DNA of 64,000 nt from Poindextera sp036494815 (GTDB taxonomy: Bacteria > Pseudomonadota > Alphaproteobacteria > Caulobacterales > Caulobacteraceae), in contig DASXNV010000100.1 in NCBI GenBank assembly GCA_036494815.1, positions 1 through 64,000 on the forward strand. The letters run 5' to 3'. The position numbers and the translations under genes were made by a program. The notes under the pieces were generated by a model. That model had not been told where the DNA came from. It did not search any database and saw nothing but the letters and a program-made list of their open reading frames with translations. The first letter of the stretch is position 1. Each line of letters begins with the position of its first letter. This document shows, one piece after another, positions 17,095-26,598 of this stretch.

Positions 17095-18624
17095 CGATGC
17101 GGGCGCAGAGCCCAACATGCCGCTCGCTAGGGCGAGTGTCGCGGCGGCCGCAAGGGAGGCGCTGTAGGCGTCGCTCTCGGCGTTTTGCGCCTGAAGCAAT
17201 TGGGTCTCGGCCACGGAAACCTCCGTGATCGATCCGACACCGTTGCGATAGGCCCCCAGCGCCCCGTCGAATGTGGTTTTCGCTGCGCTCGCCAGGGCCT
17301 GCGAGGCGCTGTAGGCCGCGAGGCTGGTGCGCAGCGTGTTGTCGGCATGCACGATCTGCACTACCGCATCCTGCCGCGCCTTGGTGAGCCGCGCATCGGC
17401 GCTGTCCGCCTCGGCTCGAGCCTGGGCGAGCACGGCGGCCCGGGTCCCCCCATCATAGAGCGGCATAGTCACGCCGGCGAAGATGCTGCCGCCGAAGCGG
17501 TCGCCATTGACGTTGACGGTGGGCCCCTGCTGACCGAGCCCCGGCAGGGCGGGGACGTCGAGCCGCCCGGAATTGTAGGCGCCGGTGGCCGACAGAAAGA
17601 CCTTCGGTTTGAATTCCGCCCGTGCGGCCTGGATATTGGCCTGGCTGGCCTTCGCTGCGGCGTAGGCGCTGAGCACGTCCGGACGGCGCGACAGCGCCTG
17701 CGAGACGACGGTCTCGACGGGCGTGGCCATGGCCGGCGACAGGGCCCGGCCCGAGACGTCGGCGACCTTGATCTTGGTCAGGGGCGATATGCCCATGGCG
17801 TCGATCAAGGCGAGATAGGCGTCCTGGGCCCCGCCATCGGCCTGGACCAGGGCGAGCCTCGCCTGGGCAGCGCCCTGGCGAGCCTGCGCCACTTCGACCA
17901 CCGTGCCGATCCCGTGTTTGAAGCGTTCCTCTGCGGCCGCCCGCACGGCCTCGGCGTCAACTAGGGACTGGGTGGCCGTCTTGACCCGCGCCTGAGCCGC
18001 GGCATTGGCGTAGAAGGCCTGAGCGACGGCATAGATCAGCTGCTGGTGTGCGGCCGTGAAGGCTATGTTTGAGATCACCGACGCCTGCTTGGCGGCATCG
18101 ATGACGGCGGTCCGCTCGCCGAAATCGAACAGCAGCCATTGCAGCGAGACGGCCGAGATCGCGCCTTCGCCAGACCGGTCGCTATTGAAACTAGAGCCAA
18201 GCGCAGAGGTGCGGCCACTGCTGGAGTCATAGGCGCCGACTGCGGTGGCCGTGATCTTCGGCAAGTAGGCGCTTTCCGCCATTCCCGCGGCCAGCGCCGC
18301 CTTGCGGGCGTCATTCCAGGCGATGCGGGTTGTGGGATTGCTGGACTCGGCGAGGTCGATCAGATCGGCGAGGCTGTAGTCCTTCGCCGTGTCCACCGCC
18401 GGCGGCGCCGGCGCGCCCGCCGCGGCCGAGTTGGCGGGTAGGATATAATCGTGCGTCGGCGCCGCACCGCTTTTTGCGCCGGCGACGATCTCGCCTCCGG
18501 TTGTGGTGACCGGGCTCCAGGGGCGATCGGGCCGTTCTGGGGCCATATCCAGGGCCGAGGTGGCGCACCCGCCAAGCCAGGCGGACATGAACCCTGCGGC
18601 CAGGGTGCGACTAGGCCAAGGCAT
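17092..18624 (-). CDS. TolC-family outer-membrane efflux lipoprotein (MdtP-like)
   Basis: A 510-residue outer-membrane channel. A lipoprotein signal ends in LGGC with the modified cysteine at residue 20. Two OEP repeats follow (YSLADLIDLAESSNPTTRIA and SRRPDVLSAYAAAKASQANIQ split over the second repeat). The ATG at 18624 is supported by AGGAGG eight bases upstream and overlaps the preceding FUSC gene by 14 bases. It is the last gene of a four-gene unit whose order (YtcA-like, HlyD, FUSC, outer-membrane factor) matches E. coli ytcA-mdtN-mdtO-mdtP, a putative exporter of aromatic or dye-like compounds. Confidence 0.92.
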   Translation of the reverse strand: MPWPSRTLAAGFMSAWLGGCATSALDMAPERPDRPWSPVTTTGGEIVAGAKSGAAPTHDYILPANSAAAGAPAPPAVDTAKDYSLADLIDLAESSNPTTRIAWNDARKAALAAGMAESAYLPKITATAVGAYDSSSGRTSALGSSFNSDRSGEGAISAVSLQWLLFDFGERTAVIDAAKQASVISNIAFTAAHQQLIYAVAQAFYANAAAQARVKTATQSLVDAEAVRAAAEERFKHGIGTVVEVAQARQGAAQARLALVQADGGAQDAYLALIDAMGISPLTKIKVADVSGRALSPAMATPVETVVSQALSRRPDVLSAYAAAKASQANIQAARAEFKPKVFLSATGAYNSGRLDVPALPGLGQQGPTVNVNGDRFGGSIFAGVTMPLYDGGTRAAVLAQARAEADSADARLTKARQDAVVQIVHADNTLRTSLAAYSASQALASAAKTTFDGALGAYRNGVGSITEVSVAETQLLQAQNAESDAYSASLAAAATLALASGMLGSAPAS

Positions 18625-20614
18625 GGTCGATCGCCTCCTGTACTTCGGCGTCCTGCAATGGACTGCGCTCCAAACTCTCAAGGCGGGCCTCGATCAGCGC
18701 CGTCAGGGCGGCGGGACCCGATTGGACTGGCGAAGGCAGGCCTAGCCGCCTTGGCGATTGGCTGCTGAAGGCTTCGGCTAGTCCCTCCAACCGCGTCGCA
18801 TAGCTGGCGGTCTGCTTGGGAAAGTGGTCGGCGCTCAGCAACAGGGGGCCTGTCAGGGCGGCGATGTCCTGCGCCGTCTTGCGGCGGCTCTTGAGCCAGT
18901 CCGCGGACGGGCGGATCTTCTTGGGCTCGTAGGTGAGGAAATCGAGATCGCGCTCAAGCGCGCCGACACCGACAAGAGAGCTTGCGGCCAAGGCGCGACG
19001 GGTCTGCGCATTGCTCGCCAGGACCATGACGCCGAGGCCGCGGATGAGTTCGCGCACCGCAGGGTCGATGCGGCGGGCGAGGCTTACGGGCCAGACCAGC
19101 GCGAACATCAGGTAGCAGACAAGGTTTCCGATCAGGATGCCGATCACCCGGTCGCGCGCCGTGACCATGTCGAAGGCTGGCCCCGATCCCTGCAGGACGC
19201 ATAGGAAGAAAGCGAACGCGATCTGAAATCCGGAATAGGCGATCTTGGGATCGCCGGCCGCGACCCAGGCTGAGGCCAGGGCTCCGGCGAAGACCAGCGC
19301 CATCAAGGCGCCGATCGAGGCCAAGTGCGGCACCACATAGACGATCGCGGCGATACCGGCGGTCGCGCCGATCAGGCAACCAATGACCCTCAGGGTCAGC
19401 TTCTGGACTGTCTCGGCGGTGGTGGTGAGGCCGACAATGTAGCAGGTGATGAAGCAGGTGTGGATCTTGGGCCAGTCCAGCTGCGTGTAGAGCGCATAGC
19501 AGAACATGGCCGCCGCGGTGGTCTTCAGCGCGAACTGCACATGTTCGGGATTGGTGAAGGCGTCGGGCAGCAGGAAACCGCCGCCGGACTTCGCCGCCGG
19601 CGCGGCCGCAGGCTCGCTCGGCGTCGGTTCCGCAAAACCGGCCAGGGCCTGTCGCATGTCCGCCAGGAGGGTGCGGCTGAGTTCGGGCAGGGCGTTCTCG
19701 CCGTCCAGCGGGGGCAAGGCGATCTCCAGCGGATAGCCGCCGCGGCGAAGGATCTCGGCCATTTCGTCGAGCACTGCGGCGATCGCCTCGCAGGCTGACG
19801 GCGGCAGCGCGGCCTGCGGCTCGCCCACAGCGAGGTCGGTCAGGGCGAGATCGACCAGGAGTTCGACCGCCATCGTCGAGGCCGTCGCCTGGCGGAGAGC
19901 GGCGAGATCGTCCGTCCGGGCTGTCTTCTCCACCCCGGCGAGCTTCAGCCAGGCCGGGATCTCGCCGGCCCCTTCGCGCAGAAATTCGTCGAAGTCTTCG
20001 CGCTCCCTCCTGTCGGGCGCCCGCAGCATCGCTGCGCACTGGGCCAGCCGATGCGCCAGCGCCCGTTCCGCCATGCGCCTGGGCGGTGGCGCTAAGAGCA
20101 GATTGACGGCGATGGAGATGCAGACGGGCGTGGCGACGAACAGCCAGGCGTAGAGCAGGCCACGGGTGGCGATCTCACCGCCCGGCACCAGTCCGAGCTC
20201 GTCGAGGCCATAGCCGACGATCAGGGCGATGATCGAACCGATCGGCCTGAGCTTGCTGGCGGAGGTCAGAAACAAAAAGGCGAACGAGAGCGTGGCGATC
20301 GCGACCACGCGCCACATGGGCAGATCGGTCACCGCCATGCCCACCAGCATGACCAGGCCAATGATCAGGGTGATGAGGATCAGCAGGATCAGGTTGGTGA
20401 CAAGGCTGGTGGCGCGGTCCGGCTTGTTGAGGAAGAACACCACATACACCGTCAGCGCCGGATCCGGCGTCCGGTAGAGTTCGGTCGCCAGGGTGGTCAG
20501 GGCGCAGATCAGGGCCAGGCGCGTTGCAAATTCCAGCCTGCCGGGGGCCGGCCCCAGAAGGCGCAGCAAGCTGCGGCCCCAGTGGTTGAGGCTAGCGGCG
20601 ACAGGCGGCGCCAT
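18611..20614 (-). CDS. FUSC-family inner-membrane transporter (MdtO/AaeB-like)
   Basis: A 667-residue transporter with the duplicated fusaric-acid-resistance (FUSC) layout: an N-terminal membrane block (residues about 25-180, TLATELYRTPDPALTVYVVF onward), a large cytoplasmic helical domain, and a second membrane block (about 365-520, ALKTTAAAMFCYALYTQLD). The length is close to that of MdtO (about 680). The start overlaps the HlyD gene stop, and GGAG lies upstream. By family knowledge such pumps export aromatic carboxylic acids or related compounds with a HlyD adaptor and TolC-like channel. Confidence 0.92.
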   Translation of the reverse strand: MAPPVAASLNHWGRSLLRLLGPAPGRLEFATRLALICALTTLATELYRTPDPALTVYVVFFLNKPDRATSLVTNLILLILITLIIGLVMLVGMAVTDLPMWRVVAIATLSFAFLFLTSASKLRPIGSIIALIVGYGLDELGLVPGGEIATRGLLYAWLFVATPVCISIAVNLLLAPPPRRMAERALAHRLAQCAAMLRAPDRREREDFDEFLREGAGEIPAWLKLAGVEKTARTDDLAALRQATASTMAVELLVDLALTDLAVGEPQAALPPSACEAIAAVLDEMAEILRRGGYPLEIALPPLDGENALPELSRTLLADMRQALAGFAEPTPSEPAAAPAAKSGGGFLLPDAFTNPEHVQFALKTTAAAMFCYALYTQLDWPKIHTCFITCYIVGLTTTAETVQKLTLRVIGCLIGATAGIAAIVYVVPHLASIGALMALVFAGALASAWVAAGDPKIAYSGFQIAFAFFLCVLQGSGPAFDMVTARDRVIGILIGNLVCYLMFALVWPVSLARRIDPAVRELIRGLGVMVLASNAQTRRALAASSLVGVGALERDLDFLTYEPKKIRPSADWLKSRRKTAQDIAALTGPLLLSADHFPKQTASYATRLEGLAEAFSSQSPRRLGLPSPVQSGPAALTALIEARLESLERSPLQDAEVQEAIDHALA

Positions 20615-21644
20615 GCTTGATCTCCACGACGGCGCTGGCGCCCAGACGCATCAAGCCCTGCGGCGGTGAGATCAGCTTCAACCGCACCGGAAAACGCTGG
20701 GCGACGCGCACCCAGTTCAGCTGCCGCTCGACATAGGGGACCGATTTCGGAAGGCTGACCCGATCGGTGTCGAGCACGCCGGAGCCGATGCCCTGAACGA
20801 TCGCCTTGATCGGCCGGCGCCGGTCGATCATCGAATAGACCGTCGCACAGTCGCCGACGGCGATGGCCGCAATGTCGTATTCCCGGAAATTGGCGACCGC
20901 GAACCACTCGTCGCTATTGACGAGGGTGAACAGCGACTGCGATGGCGCCACGACCTCGCCGGTCGACACCGTAAGGCCCACGACGCGCCCGTCATGGGTG
21001 GCGCGCACCGTCGTGTCGTCGAGGGCCCTCCTCGCGATCGCCAGGGCGACCCTTCGGGCCTCGACTGTCGCCTCGGCGCCGGCTTCGGTGTCGATGGCGC
21101 GCACCGCCGCCTTCTGTTGCTCCTGGGCCTGCAACAGCGATGTCGTCGCATCGCGCTGGGTGGTCTCGGCCTGGTCCAATTGCTGGGTCGGGACATAGCC
21201 CTCGGCCGCCAGCGGCCGGAGCCGCTCGACCGTGCGACTGGCGAGCTCCACATTGGCCTTGGCGCTCCGGATCTGATCGCTGGCCACTACCGCCGTGGAT
21301 CTTTGTGTGGACAATATCCGACGCTGAGTGCCAAGGGCCGCTTGCGCGAGGTCGAGGTCCGCCTGGGTCTGGTCGACCGTCAACCGGTAGGGCATGGGGT
21401 CGATCTGGAACAGCAGCGCCCCCTTGGCGACCTGCACGTTCTCGGCAACGGGAATGTCGATGATCTTGCCGCCTACTGGCGAAGCGACGTGGACGACATC
21501 TGCGTCGATGGTGGCGTCGTCGGTCGAGGGGCGAAGCTGGCGCCGGTGGTTCGCATAGAGCCCTACGCCCAAGGCGGCGACGATGATCAGCAGCGAGGCG
21601 ATCTTGCCGACGTGGTTCGGGCGGGCGGTTCCTCCGGCTCTCAT
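20592..21644 (-). CDS. HlyD-family membrane fusion protein (MdtN-like)
   Basis: A 350-residue periplasmic adaptor. It has an N-terminal transmembrane helix (KIASLLIIVAALGVGLYA), a lipoyl half (DADVVHVASPVGGKIIDIPV), a coiled coil of about 100 residues and the closing lipoyl and beta-barrel region (ATHDGRVVGLTVSTGEVV). I chose the ATG at 21644, which directly follows the stop of the small upstream gene; the longer open frame upstream is the shadow of that gene. It is the second gene of the ytcA-mdtNOP-like operon and should connect the FUSC transporter with the outer-membrane channel. Confidence 0.93.
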   Translation of the reverse strand: MRAGGTARPNHVGKIASLLIIVAALGVGLYANHRRQLRPSTDDATIDADVVHVASPVGGKIIDIPVAENVQVAKGALLFQIDPMPYRLTVDQTQADLDLAQAALGTQRRILSTQRSTAVVASDQIRSAKANVELASRTVERLRPLAAEGYVPTQQLDQAETTQRDATTSLLQAQEQQKAAVRAIDTEAGAEATVEARRVALAIARRALDDTTVRATHDGRVVGLTVSTGEVVAPSQSLFTLVNSDEWFAVANFREYDIAAIAVGDCATVYSMIDRRRPIKAIVQGIGSGVLDTDRVSLPKSVPYVERQLNWVRVAQRFPVRLKLISPPQGLMRLGASAVVEIKHGAACRR

Positions 21645-21646
21645 GC

Positions 21647-21928
21647 TCACTGTCCGAACCAGAACAGCCAGGCCGCGATCGCAACCAGCAGCCCGAAGGC
21701 TGTGCAGACGAGCAGCTGCAGCGGCAGGGCTTCCGACAGGCCGGACGTCACCATGGCGATCCGGACCAGGATCGCCGCCCCGATTCCCGCCACGCCGCAG
21801 GCGATCCAGCTGGGGAAATAGGCGCCGAACAGGATCAGGGACGGCGCGCCTGACGTGGCGCAGCCGTTCAGCGCCAGGAGGGCTCCCAGCGGAGCTGTCC
21901 ATGTGAGAGGCTGTTTCAGTCTGGCCAT
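21647..21928 (-). CDS. YtcA-family small membrane lipoprotein
   Basis: A 93-residue protein with a lipoprotein signal (lipobox LNGC, cysteine 23) and two predicted transmembrane helices (about 38-60 and 68-91). The signature FGAYFPSWIACGVAGIGAAI is very like the GAYYPSWFFCAI segment I recall from E. coli YtcA. It is the first gene of the operon with HlyD, FUSC and TolC-type genes, exactly as ytcA precedes mdtNOP. The function of YtcA is not established; a role in pump assembly is an inference. Confidence 0.85.
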   Translation of the reverse strand: MARLKQPLTWTAPLGALLALNGCATSGAPSLILFGAYFPSWIACGVAGIGAAILVRIAMVTSGLSEALPLQLLVCTAFGLLVAIAAWLFWFGQ

Positions 21929-22101
21929 GGTTCGTTTCTGAAACCGCTCGTTCCCGCCTACGCCGCAGCGAGGTTATGGAAGGCGCCCGTCAGAGGCTTG
22001 CTCCTTTTTGCGCTGTTTTGGCTTCCCGCGCTCCTTCAATGGGCGCGTTCCGGCCGTGCGTTTGAACAGAACGGCTCTCCCTGGCTGCAAGAGCCCATTT
22101 G

Positions 22102-22121
22102 GACGCGGCGTTCTCCGCGTC
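22102..22121 (-). terminator. Hairpin after the MscS-like gene
   Basis: GACGCGG (22102-22108) and CCGCGTC (22115-22121) form a 7-bp stem with a six-base loop immediately downstream of the minus-strand stop codon at 22122. No T-tract follows. Confidence 0.35.
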
Positions 22122-23573
22122 TCACGGGGTGCGAAAGAAGTTGCGGATCCTCTGCAGCAACAGGCCAGTGGCGCCGATATCCTCGGAGGCCCTCGATGCG
22201 ACCTCACGGTGGAGAATTGCAAGGCCGCGACGCGCGGACCGGTCGAAGGCCGCCGCGAGGTCCGCATGTTCGGCCAACAGCGGCGCAATAGCGTCGTGCG
22301 GCAAACGATAGATCTGGCAGTGGGCGCGCGCCGTCGCTGTCGCGGCATGCGGGGCCCCCGTCAGAAGGCCCAACTCACCGACATATTCGCCGGCGCCGAT
22401 ACAGCCGATCTTTTCGACCTGATCGTCCCGAACCTTGCGCGTGAATTCCAGGACACCGGCGGTCATCAGGTAAAGCGTCGCGTCGGCCGCGCCTTGGGTG
22501 AACAGCACCTCGCCCGGTTCGGCGAGCACAATTTCGAGATGATCGGCAAGTTGATCCAACTGCTGCGCGGACAGGCTTTCGAAAAGAACCAGCTCGCCGA
22601 GGAGCTGGCGCCCGGGATGGCCGCTTGGCGGTGCTCCGACGGGCGATGACGCGCCGAACAGCATGTCGGCATAGTAAAGCTGACGCCGGCAGTGCTTCAG
22701 CAACGAGCTTTTCGCTGTTGCGACCTGTTTGGAGTCGCCCACGAAAAAGGAAATGACATAGCTGTTTCGCTTGGAGCCCAACCACGTCAGGGCGGCCGAC
22801 GGCGGTGGGGACTGAAGGATGGCCGGCGCTAGAAGGGTGGATTGCAGCAAGGCGTCGATGACCTGCTCTGGCGCGGCGCCGTTGGGGCAGGACAGATTGA
22901 CCGATGCGGCGCGGCGGGTGCTTGGAATGCAGCGATTGACGATTTCCGCCTTGGCGATAAGGCTATTGGGGATAATCGCGACATCCTCGTCATCGGTCTG
23001 CACTCGGATGGATCGCCAATTGGCCTGGATGACGTCGCCCTCGATGCTGCCGCCGATCGAGATGCGGTCACCGACCCTGAACGGCTGATCGAGCCCGACG
23101 GCTATGCCGGAGAAGACGTCGGCCAAGGTGTTCTGTAGCGCCAGGCCGACGAACACGGCCACAACGCTTGAGGTCGCCAGCAGGCCCGTTATGGGCAGGG
23201 CGAGCACGAAGTTCAGCACGATCATGCCCGCAGCGATGTAGATCGCGGCGGCCATCAGGTCCGAGAACAGGCGCGCCTGCCGGCTGCGCCGGTCGTGATG
23301 CAGGGTGTAGCGCATCGCCGCTACGGAGAGGCGGGCGCCCAGCAGCCACCAGCCGCCGCCGATCGCGCGCAACCACAGACCGCTGGCGGCGTCGCTGACT
23401 CCGGCAGCCGGAAACACAGGAAACATTCCCCACTTGAGGAAGAATCCGCTGATCGCCAGGAAGCAGATGAGATCGAAGCCGAATCGTACGCGATAGGGCA
23501 GCGGCCTGAGGCCGACGATGCCTGCCGCGGCGACGGCGACTATTGCCGCTGCGGGGATGAGGGTCGGGGTCAT
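22122..23573 (-). CDS. MscS-type mechanosensitive channel fused to a cyclic-nucleotide-binding domain
   Basis: A 483-residue membrane protein. Four or so transmembrane helices precede the MscS pore helix and beta domain (residues about 130-210: VGLALQNTLADVFSGIAVGL, then FRVGDRISIGG and VAIIPNSLI). The C-terminus (about 330-440) is a cNMP-binding fold (GEVLFTQGAADATLYLMTAG, then GEYVGELGLLTGAP). In the phosphate-binding cassette the usual arginine is histidine (APHAATATA rather than xPRxAT), so nucleotide binding is uncertain. Fused MscS-cNMP channels are known in bacteria as ligand-gated variants. The gene is apparently monocistronic. Confidence 0.9.
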   Translation of the reverse strand: MTPTLIPAAAIVAVAAAGIVGLRPLPYRVRFGFDLICFLAISGFFLKWGMFPVFPAAGVSDAASGLWLRAIGGGWWLLGARLSVAAMRYTLHHDRRSRQARLFSDLMAAAIYIAAGMIVLNFVLALPITGLLATSSVVAVFVGLALQNTLADVFSGIAVGLDQPFRVGDRISIGGSIEGDVIQANWRSIRVQTDDEDVAIIPNSLIAKAEIVNRCIPSTRRAASVNLSCPNGAAPEQVIDALLQSTLLAPAILQSPPPSAALTWLGSKRNSYVISFFVGDSKQVATAKSSLLKHCRRQLYYADMLFGASSPVGAPPSGHPGRQLLGELVLFESLSAQQLDQLADHLEIVLAEPGEVLFTQGAADATLYLMTAGVLEFTRKVRDDQVEKIGCIGAGEYVGELGLLTGAPHAATATARAHCQIYRLPHDAIAPLLAEHADLAAAFDRSARRGLAILHREVASRASEDIGATGLLLQRIRNFFRTP

Positions 23574-23952
23574 CTATGGCGCTGCGGCATCGGGCGGTCG
23601 CCTCAAGATGTTGACCTGCGGGGATATCTTTCCAGCAAGCGATCCTTTTGGCTTGCCTGTTCTTGCGGCCCTTGGTTTGAAAAGGCCCGCAAACGACCCC
23701 CCTGTCCGGGTTGAACGAGCGCCGGCGACAAACGGGTCATCGCCGGCCTGGTGGCTGCTCTCTGCGCCAAGTTCGAGGGGGCGGCGCCTAGATGATTTTC
23801 TATTCTGTAAAGTTTGCGGGTTGATCGCCATTAAGCCCCTGCAGCGTCCGCTGCGGCCGTGAGAGGATTGGCGAGCTGATCGTGTTTAGTGGGGCGCGCC
23901 ACTACTGTTTGAATTCATTAGCGGGTGCACGGTGTCTTCGGCCATCACTCGT

Positions 23953-24002
23953 CTCCTGTCTGAAGTGAGCGTGACCCACTCAGGCCCATCTTCAGACAGG
24001 AG
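23953..24002. repeat. 13-bp inverted repeat with 24-base spacer
   Basis: CTCCTGTCTGAAG at 23953-23965 and its exact reverse complement CTTCAGACAGGAG at 23990-24002. It lies in decayed DNA with no gene to terminate nearby, so it may be a remnant of a mobile-element end or a fold-back structure. No transposase is visible. Confidence 0.55.
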
Positions 24003-24619
24003 GCTCCCGTTACTCATCCACTTAAAGCTGAGCACTACTGCGCTAGCGGTTTAGCCCATTGAATCATTGGCGATGTTCAGTGAGTCCGCTTTCAGGAAGT
24101 GAACCAGCTTAGCTGCACCGCGGCCATTCCTCACGTAGGTTCATGCACGATCGAAGTTGGACGGGATAAGCCGCTCAGCGTTCGGCCACCCGGTTGATCG
24201 CGATCACCTCCGGATGCGCGTGCCCCTCAAATGAGGTCGGCAAAATTTCACGCCTTGGAGCCCGCAAGTTGGGGCCGCTCGTGCGGGCCACCGCCCGTGG
24301 CTCCAGCCATGCGGGCCGACCGATGGTCGCCGTTTGGTGATGAAGGATGGTGTTTCCAATGGGCTAGGTCGATCAGCTTCGCTGCGCGCCCATCAGAAAC
24401 GGTCCGCTTAGTCGCGACTCCGTTGGCGCCCTGGAGCTTCTGCCCCGCCTATGGCTATTTGGTTCCCCGGCGCGGACCGGGTCGAATTCTTGCGCTGAAC
24501 CCGGCTTGAGCGCGACCCGCACGCACTTTGTCGCCAGAGCGCGACCTTGTGGGGGTGCGATTCCCAGCCTAAATCGGTGTCATCACCAGCCTTCCTGGGG
24601 CCGTGCCCGAGCGTCTGAG

Positions 24620-24901
24620 CCAAAAAAAGCATTCAGACACTACGTTGGGCGCGGGCGGCGAATATCGGGCCAAGAGCGCCGGGGCCTTTGGCGGCGGGCC
24701 GTATTTCAAAATGGCGGGCTACGGGCTGCTGGATCTGAGGGCGGGCGTGCAGCCGAAGACCGGGCGCGGGAGCGTGTCGGTCTGGGGCCGGAACGTGACA
24801 GTCCAATTCTATGTGCAAACGTCTCGCAAGTGGTCGACGCCGTGGCGCGAACGACCGGGATGCCGGCCACATTCGGCGTCACGCTCGGCTACCGCTACTG
24901 A
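24620..24901 (+). pseudogene. C-terminal relic of a TonB-dependent receptor, frameshifted
   Basis: One frame reads GGGPYFKMAGYGLLDLRAGV and VSVWGRNVTVQFYV, the last barrel strands of a receptor close in type to the one at 49.1-51.4 kb (which has KIDGYGLLDLRGG and VWAKNVTNRGYW). Around 24812-24816 the reading switches frame and continues as NVSQVVDAVARTTGMPATFG to a terminal TLGYRY and stop at 24901. The rest of the gene is absent. It is therefore a deleted and frameshifted relic, at least 280 bases long. Confidence 0.75.
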
Positions 24902-25063
24902 TCGCTGGGCCGGCTTCGACCATGGCATCGATCCGCCACGGCGGATCGATGCGGGAGGCGGAAGGGCGCCGTGGCCGGACCTGCATTCCCCAACACTTGG
25001 CGGGCGTCCGCAGCCGCGACGGGCGCCCGTTTTGCGATGTCATCGCCCGATCCCGGTCCCGGA

Positions 25064-26524
25064 TCAGAAGGGATATTGCCGCTGTCCGCTGATGGTGTTG
25101 ATCCAGATGACATCCGTAAAGTCGGCGATGCTACCGGGCCCGGTGCGGCCCCAGCCGCTGTCGCGGACGCCGCCCATCGGCGCATGGATCTCATCGTTCA
25201 CGGTCGGCGAGTTGACGTTGACGATGCCGGCCTGGATGCGCGGGGCGATCTCGAAGCCACGATAGGGATTGCCGGTGAGGATCGAGGAGGTCAGTCCATA
25301 GGTGACCCGATTGGCCACCGTGATGGCCTCCTCCACCGTGTCGACGGGCTCGACGATCACGACCGGGCCGAAGGTCTCCTCATTGGATGCGGTGGCGTCG
25401 TAGGAAACATTGGTGAGGATCGTCGGCTGATAGACTTGGCCTTCGAACGTCCCTCCGGTGTGGACCACAGCGCCCTTGCTCACCGCGTCCTGGACCCGCT
25501 CGTGGACCGTGGCCACCGCCTGGGCCGTGACCAGCGGACCGATGATCGTCGTCGGATCCTGTGGGTCGCCCGAGGACAGGGTCTTGGTCCGGGCGATGAA
25601 TTTCTCGAGGAATTCCTCGTAGACGCCCCGCTGGATAATGATCTTGCGGGTGTTCAGACAGATCTGGCCCTGATGGAAGAAGGACCCGAAGGTGGCGGTG
25701 CGCACCGCGTAATCGATGTCGACGTCATCGAGAATGATCATGGGGTTGTAGCCGCCTAGCTCGAAGACGGTCCGCTTCAGCGCCCGGCCAGCGCGTTCGC
25801 CAACCAGCTTGGCGGTCTTGACCCCGCCGATCAGATTGATGCACCGCACCTCGGGATTTTCGAAGATCTCGTCGGCGATCGGTGCGGCGGCCCCCGGCGC
25901 GTGGGTCACCACATTGATGACCCCTGGCGGGAAGCCCACTTCATCTGCGATCTCGGCCACGATCAGGCCTGCCGAGATCGGCGCAAACTCGGACGGCTTG
26001 ACGACCACGGTGTTGCCAGCCGCGATCGGCGAGAGCACGGCGCGCCAGGCGAGAATATTGGCTCCGTTCCAGGGCGTGAAACTGGCGACCACGCCGAGCG
26101 GGCGGCGCACGCCGATGGAATGCATCCCGGGAATGTTGGACTGCAGCACCTCGCCCTTGGGCAGGTAGACCCAGCTTGCGGCCTGCTCCAGGGTCTGGAT
26201 GACCAGATCCTGCTGGAAGGTGGCGAACGAAATCGTGCTGCCGGTCTCCCTAGCCAGGATTGCGGCGATTTCCGAACGTCGGCGCCGGACCACCTCGGCG
26301 GCCTTGAAGAACAGCCTAGCCTTTTCCGCCGGCGGCAGTTCGGCCCAGGCCGGAAAAGCTTTCGCCGCGGCCTCCACCGCTATTCGCGCCTCCTCACGGC
26401 CGCAGGCCGGCGCGCGGGCGAAGAGCTTGTTGTCGTAGGGCTCATAGTCCTCGAACAGCCGCCCGCCGGCGGCTTCGAGCCACTGGCCCCCGGCGTAGTA
26501 TCGGTAAGTTGGCGCATCGGTCAT
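25064..26524 (-). CDS. Aldehyde dehydrogenase family protein
   Basis: A 486-residue NAD(P)-dependent aldehyde dehydrogenase. The oxyanion asparagine is N154 (TPWNGANIL), the cofactor lysine K176 (VVKPSEFAP), the general base E255 (FELGGYNP) and the nucleophile C289 (HQGQICLNTRK). The cofactor segment reads LIGGVKTAK instead of the usual FTGS-type sequence. It resembles benzaldehyde/vanillin dehydrogenases. The gene lies 74 bases downstream of the GMC oxidoreductase gene on the same strand, so the pair could oxidise an alcohol to the aldehyde and then the acid. Control probably comes from the operator at 28464-28479. Confidence 0.93.
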   Translation of the reverse strand: MTDAPTYRYYAGGQWLEAAGGRLFEDYEPYDNKLFARAPACGREEARIAVEAAAKAFPAWAELPPAEKARLFFKAAEVVRRRRSEIAAILARETGSTISFATFQQDLVIQTLEQAASWVYLPKGEVLQSNIPGMHSIGVRRPLGVVASFTPWNGANILAWRAVLSPIAAGNTVVVKPSEFAPISAGLIVAEIADEVGFPPGVINVVTHAPGAAAPIADEIFENPEVRCINLIGGVKTAKLVGERAGRALKRTVFELGGYNPMIILDDVDIDYAVRTATFGSFFHQGQICLNTRKIIIQRGVYEEFLEKFIARTKTLSSGDPQDPTTIIGPLVTAQAVATVHERVQDAVSKGAVVHTGGTFEGQVYQPTILTNVSYDATASNEETFGPVVIVEPVDTVEEAITVANRVTYGLTSSILTGNPYRGFEIAPRIQAGIVNVNSPTVNDEIHAPMGGVRDSGWGRTGPGSIADFTDVIWINTISGQRQYPF

Positions 26525-26598
26525 GGGTCAGGCTCCTCTGTGTTCGGAAAAAGGGACGAAGGGGCCGGGCGAGCGTGACGCCGCCGGCGCTGCATCGC

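Larger units (their letters stand above)
23574..25063. other. Long non-coding or decayed region
   Basis: Almost 1.5 kb without an intact gene. It contains a 13-bp inverted repeat (23953-24002) and, near its end, a frameshifted TonB-receptor tail (24620-24901). Other open frames here lack recognisable similarity and credible starts. The stretch has somewhat lower GC in 23.8-24.2 kb. It looks like a scar where genes were deleted at the edge of the catabolic island. Confidence 0.6.

Noticed and set aside
17087..17099. CTTTACG-AT half-site resembling the shared operator
   Set aside because: The second arm does not match and it lies at the 3' end of the mdtP-like gene, away from any start.
24231..24509. 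92-codon open frame in the decayed region
   Set aside because: No similarity, no ribosome-binding site and surrounding DNA is decayed.
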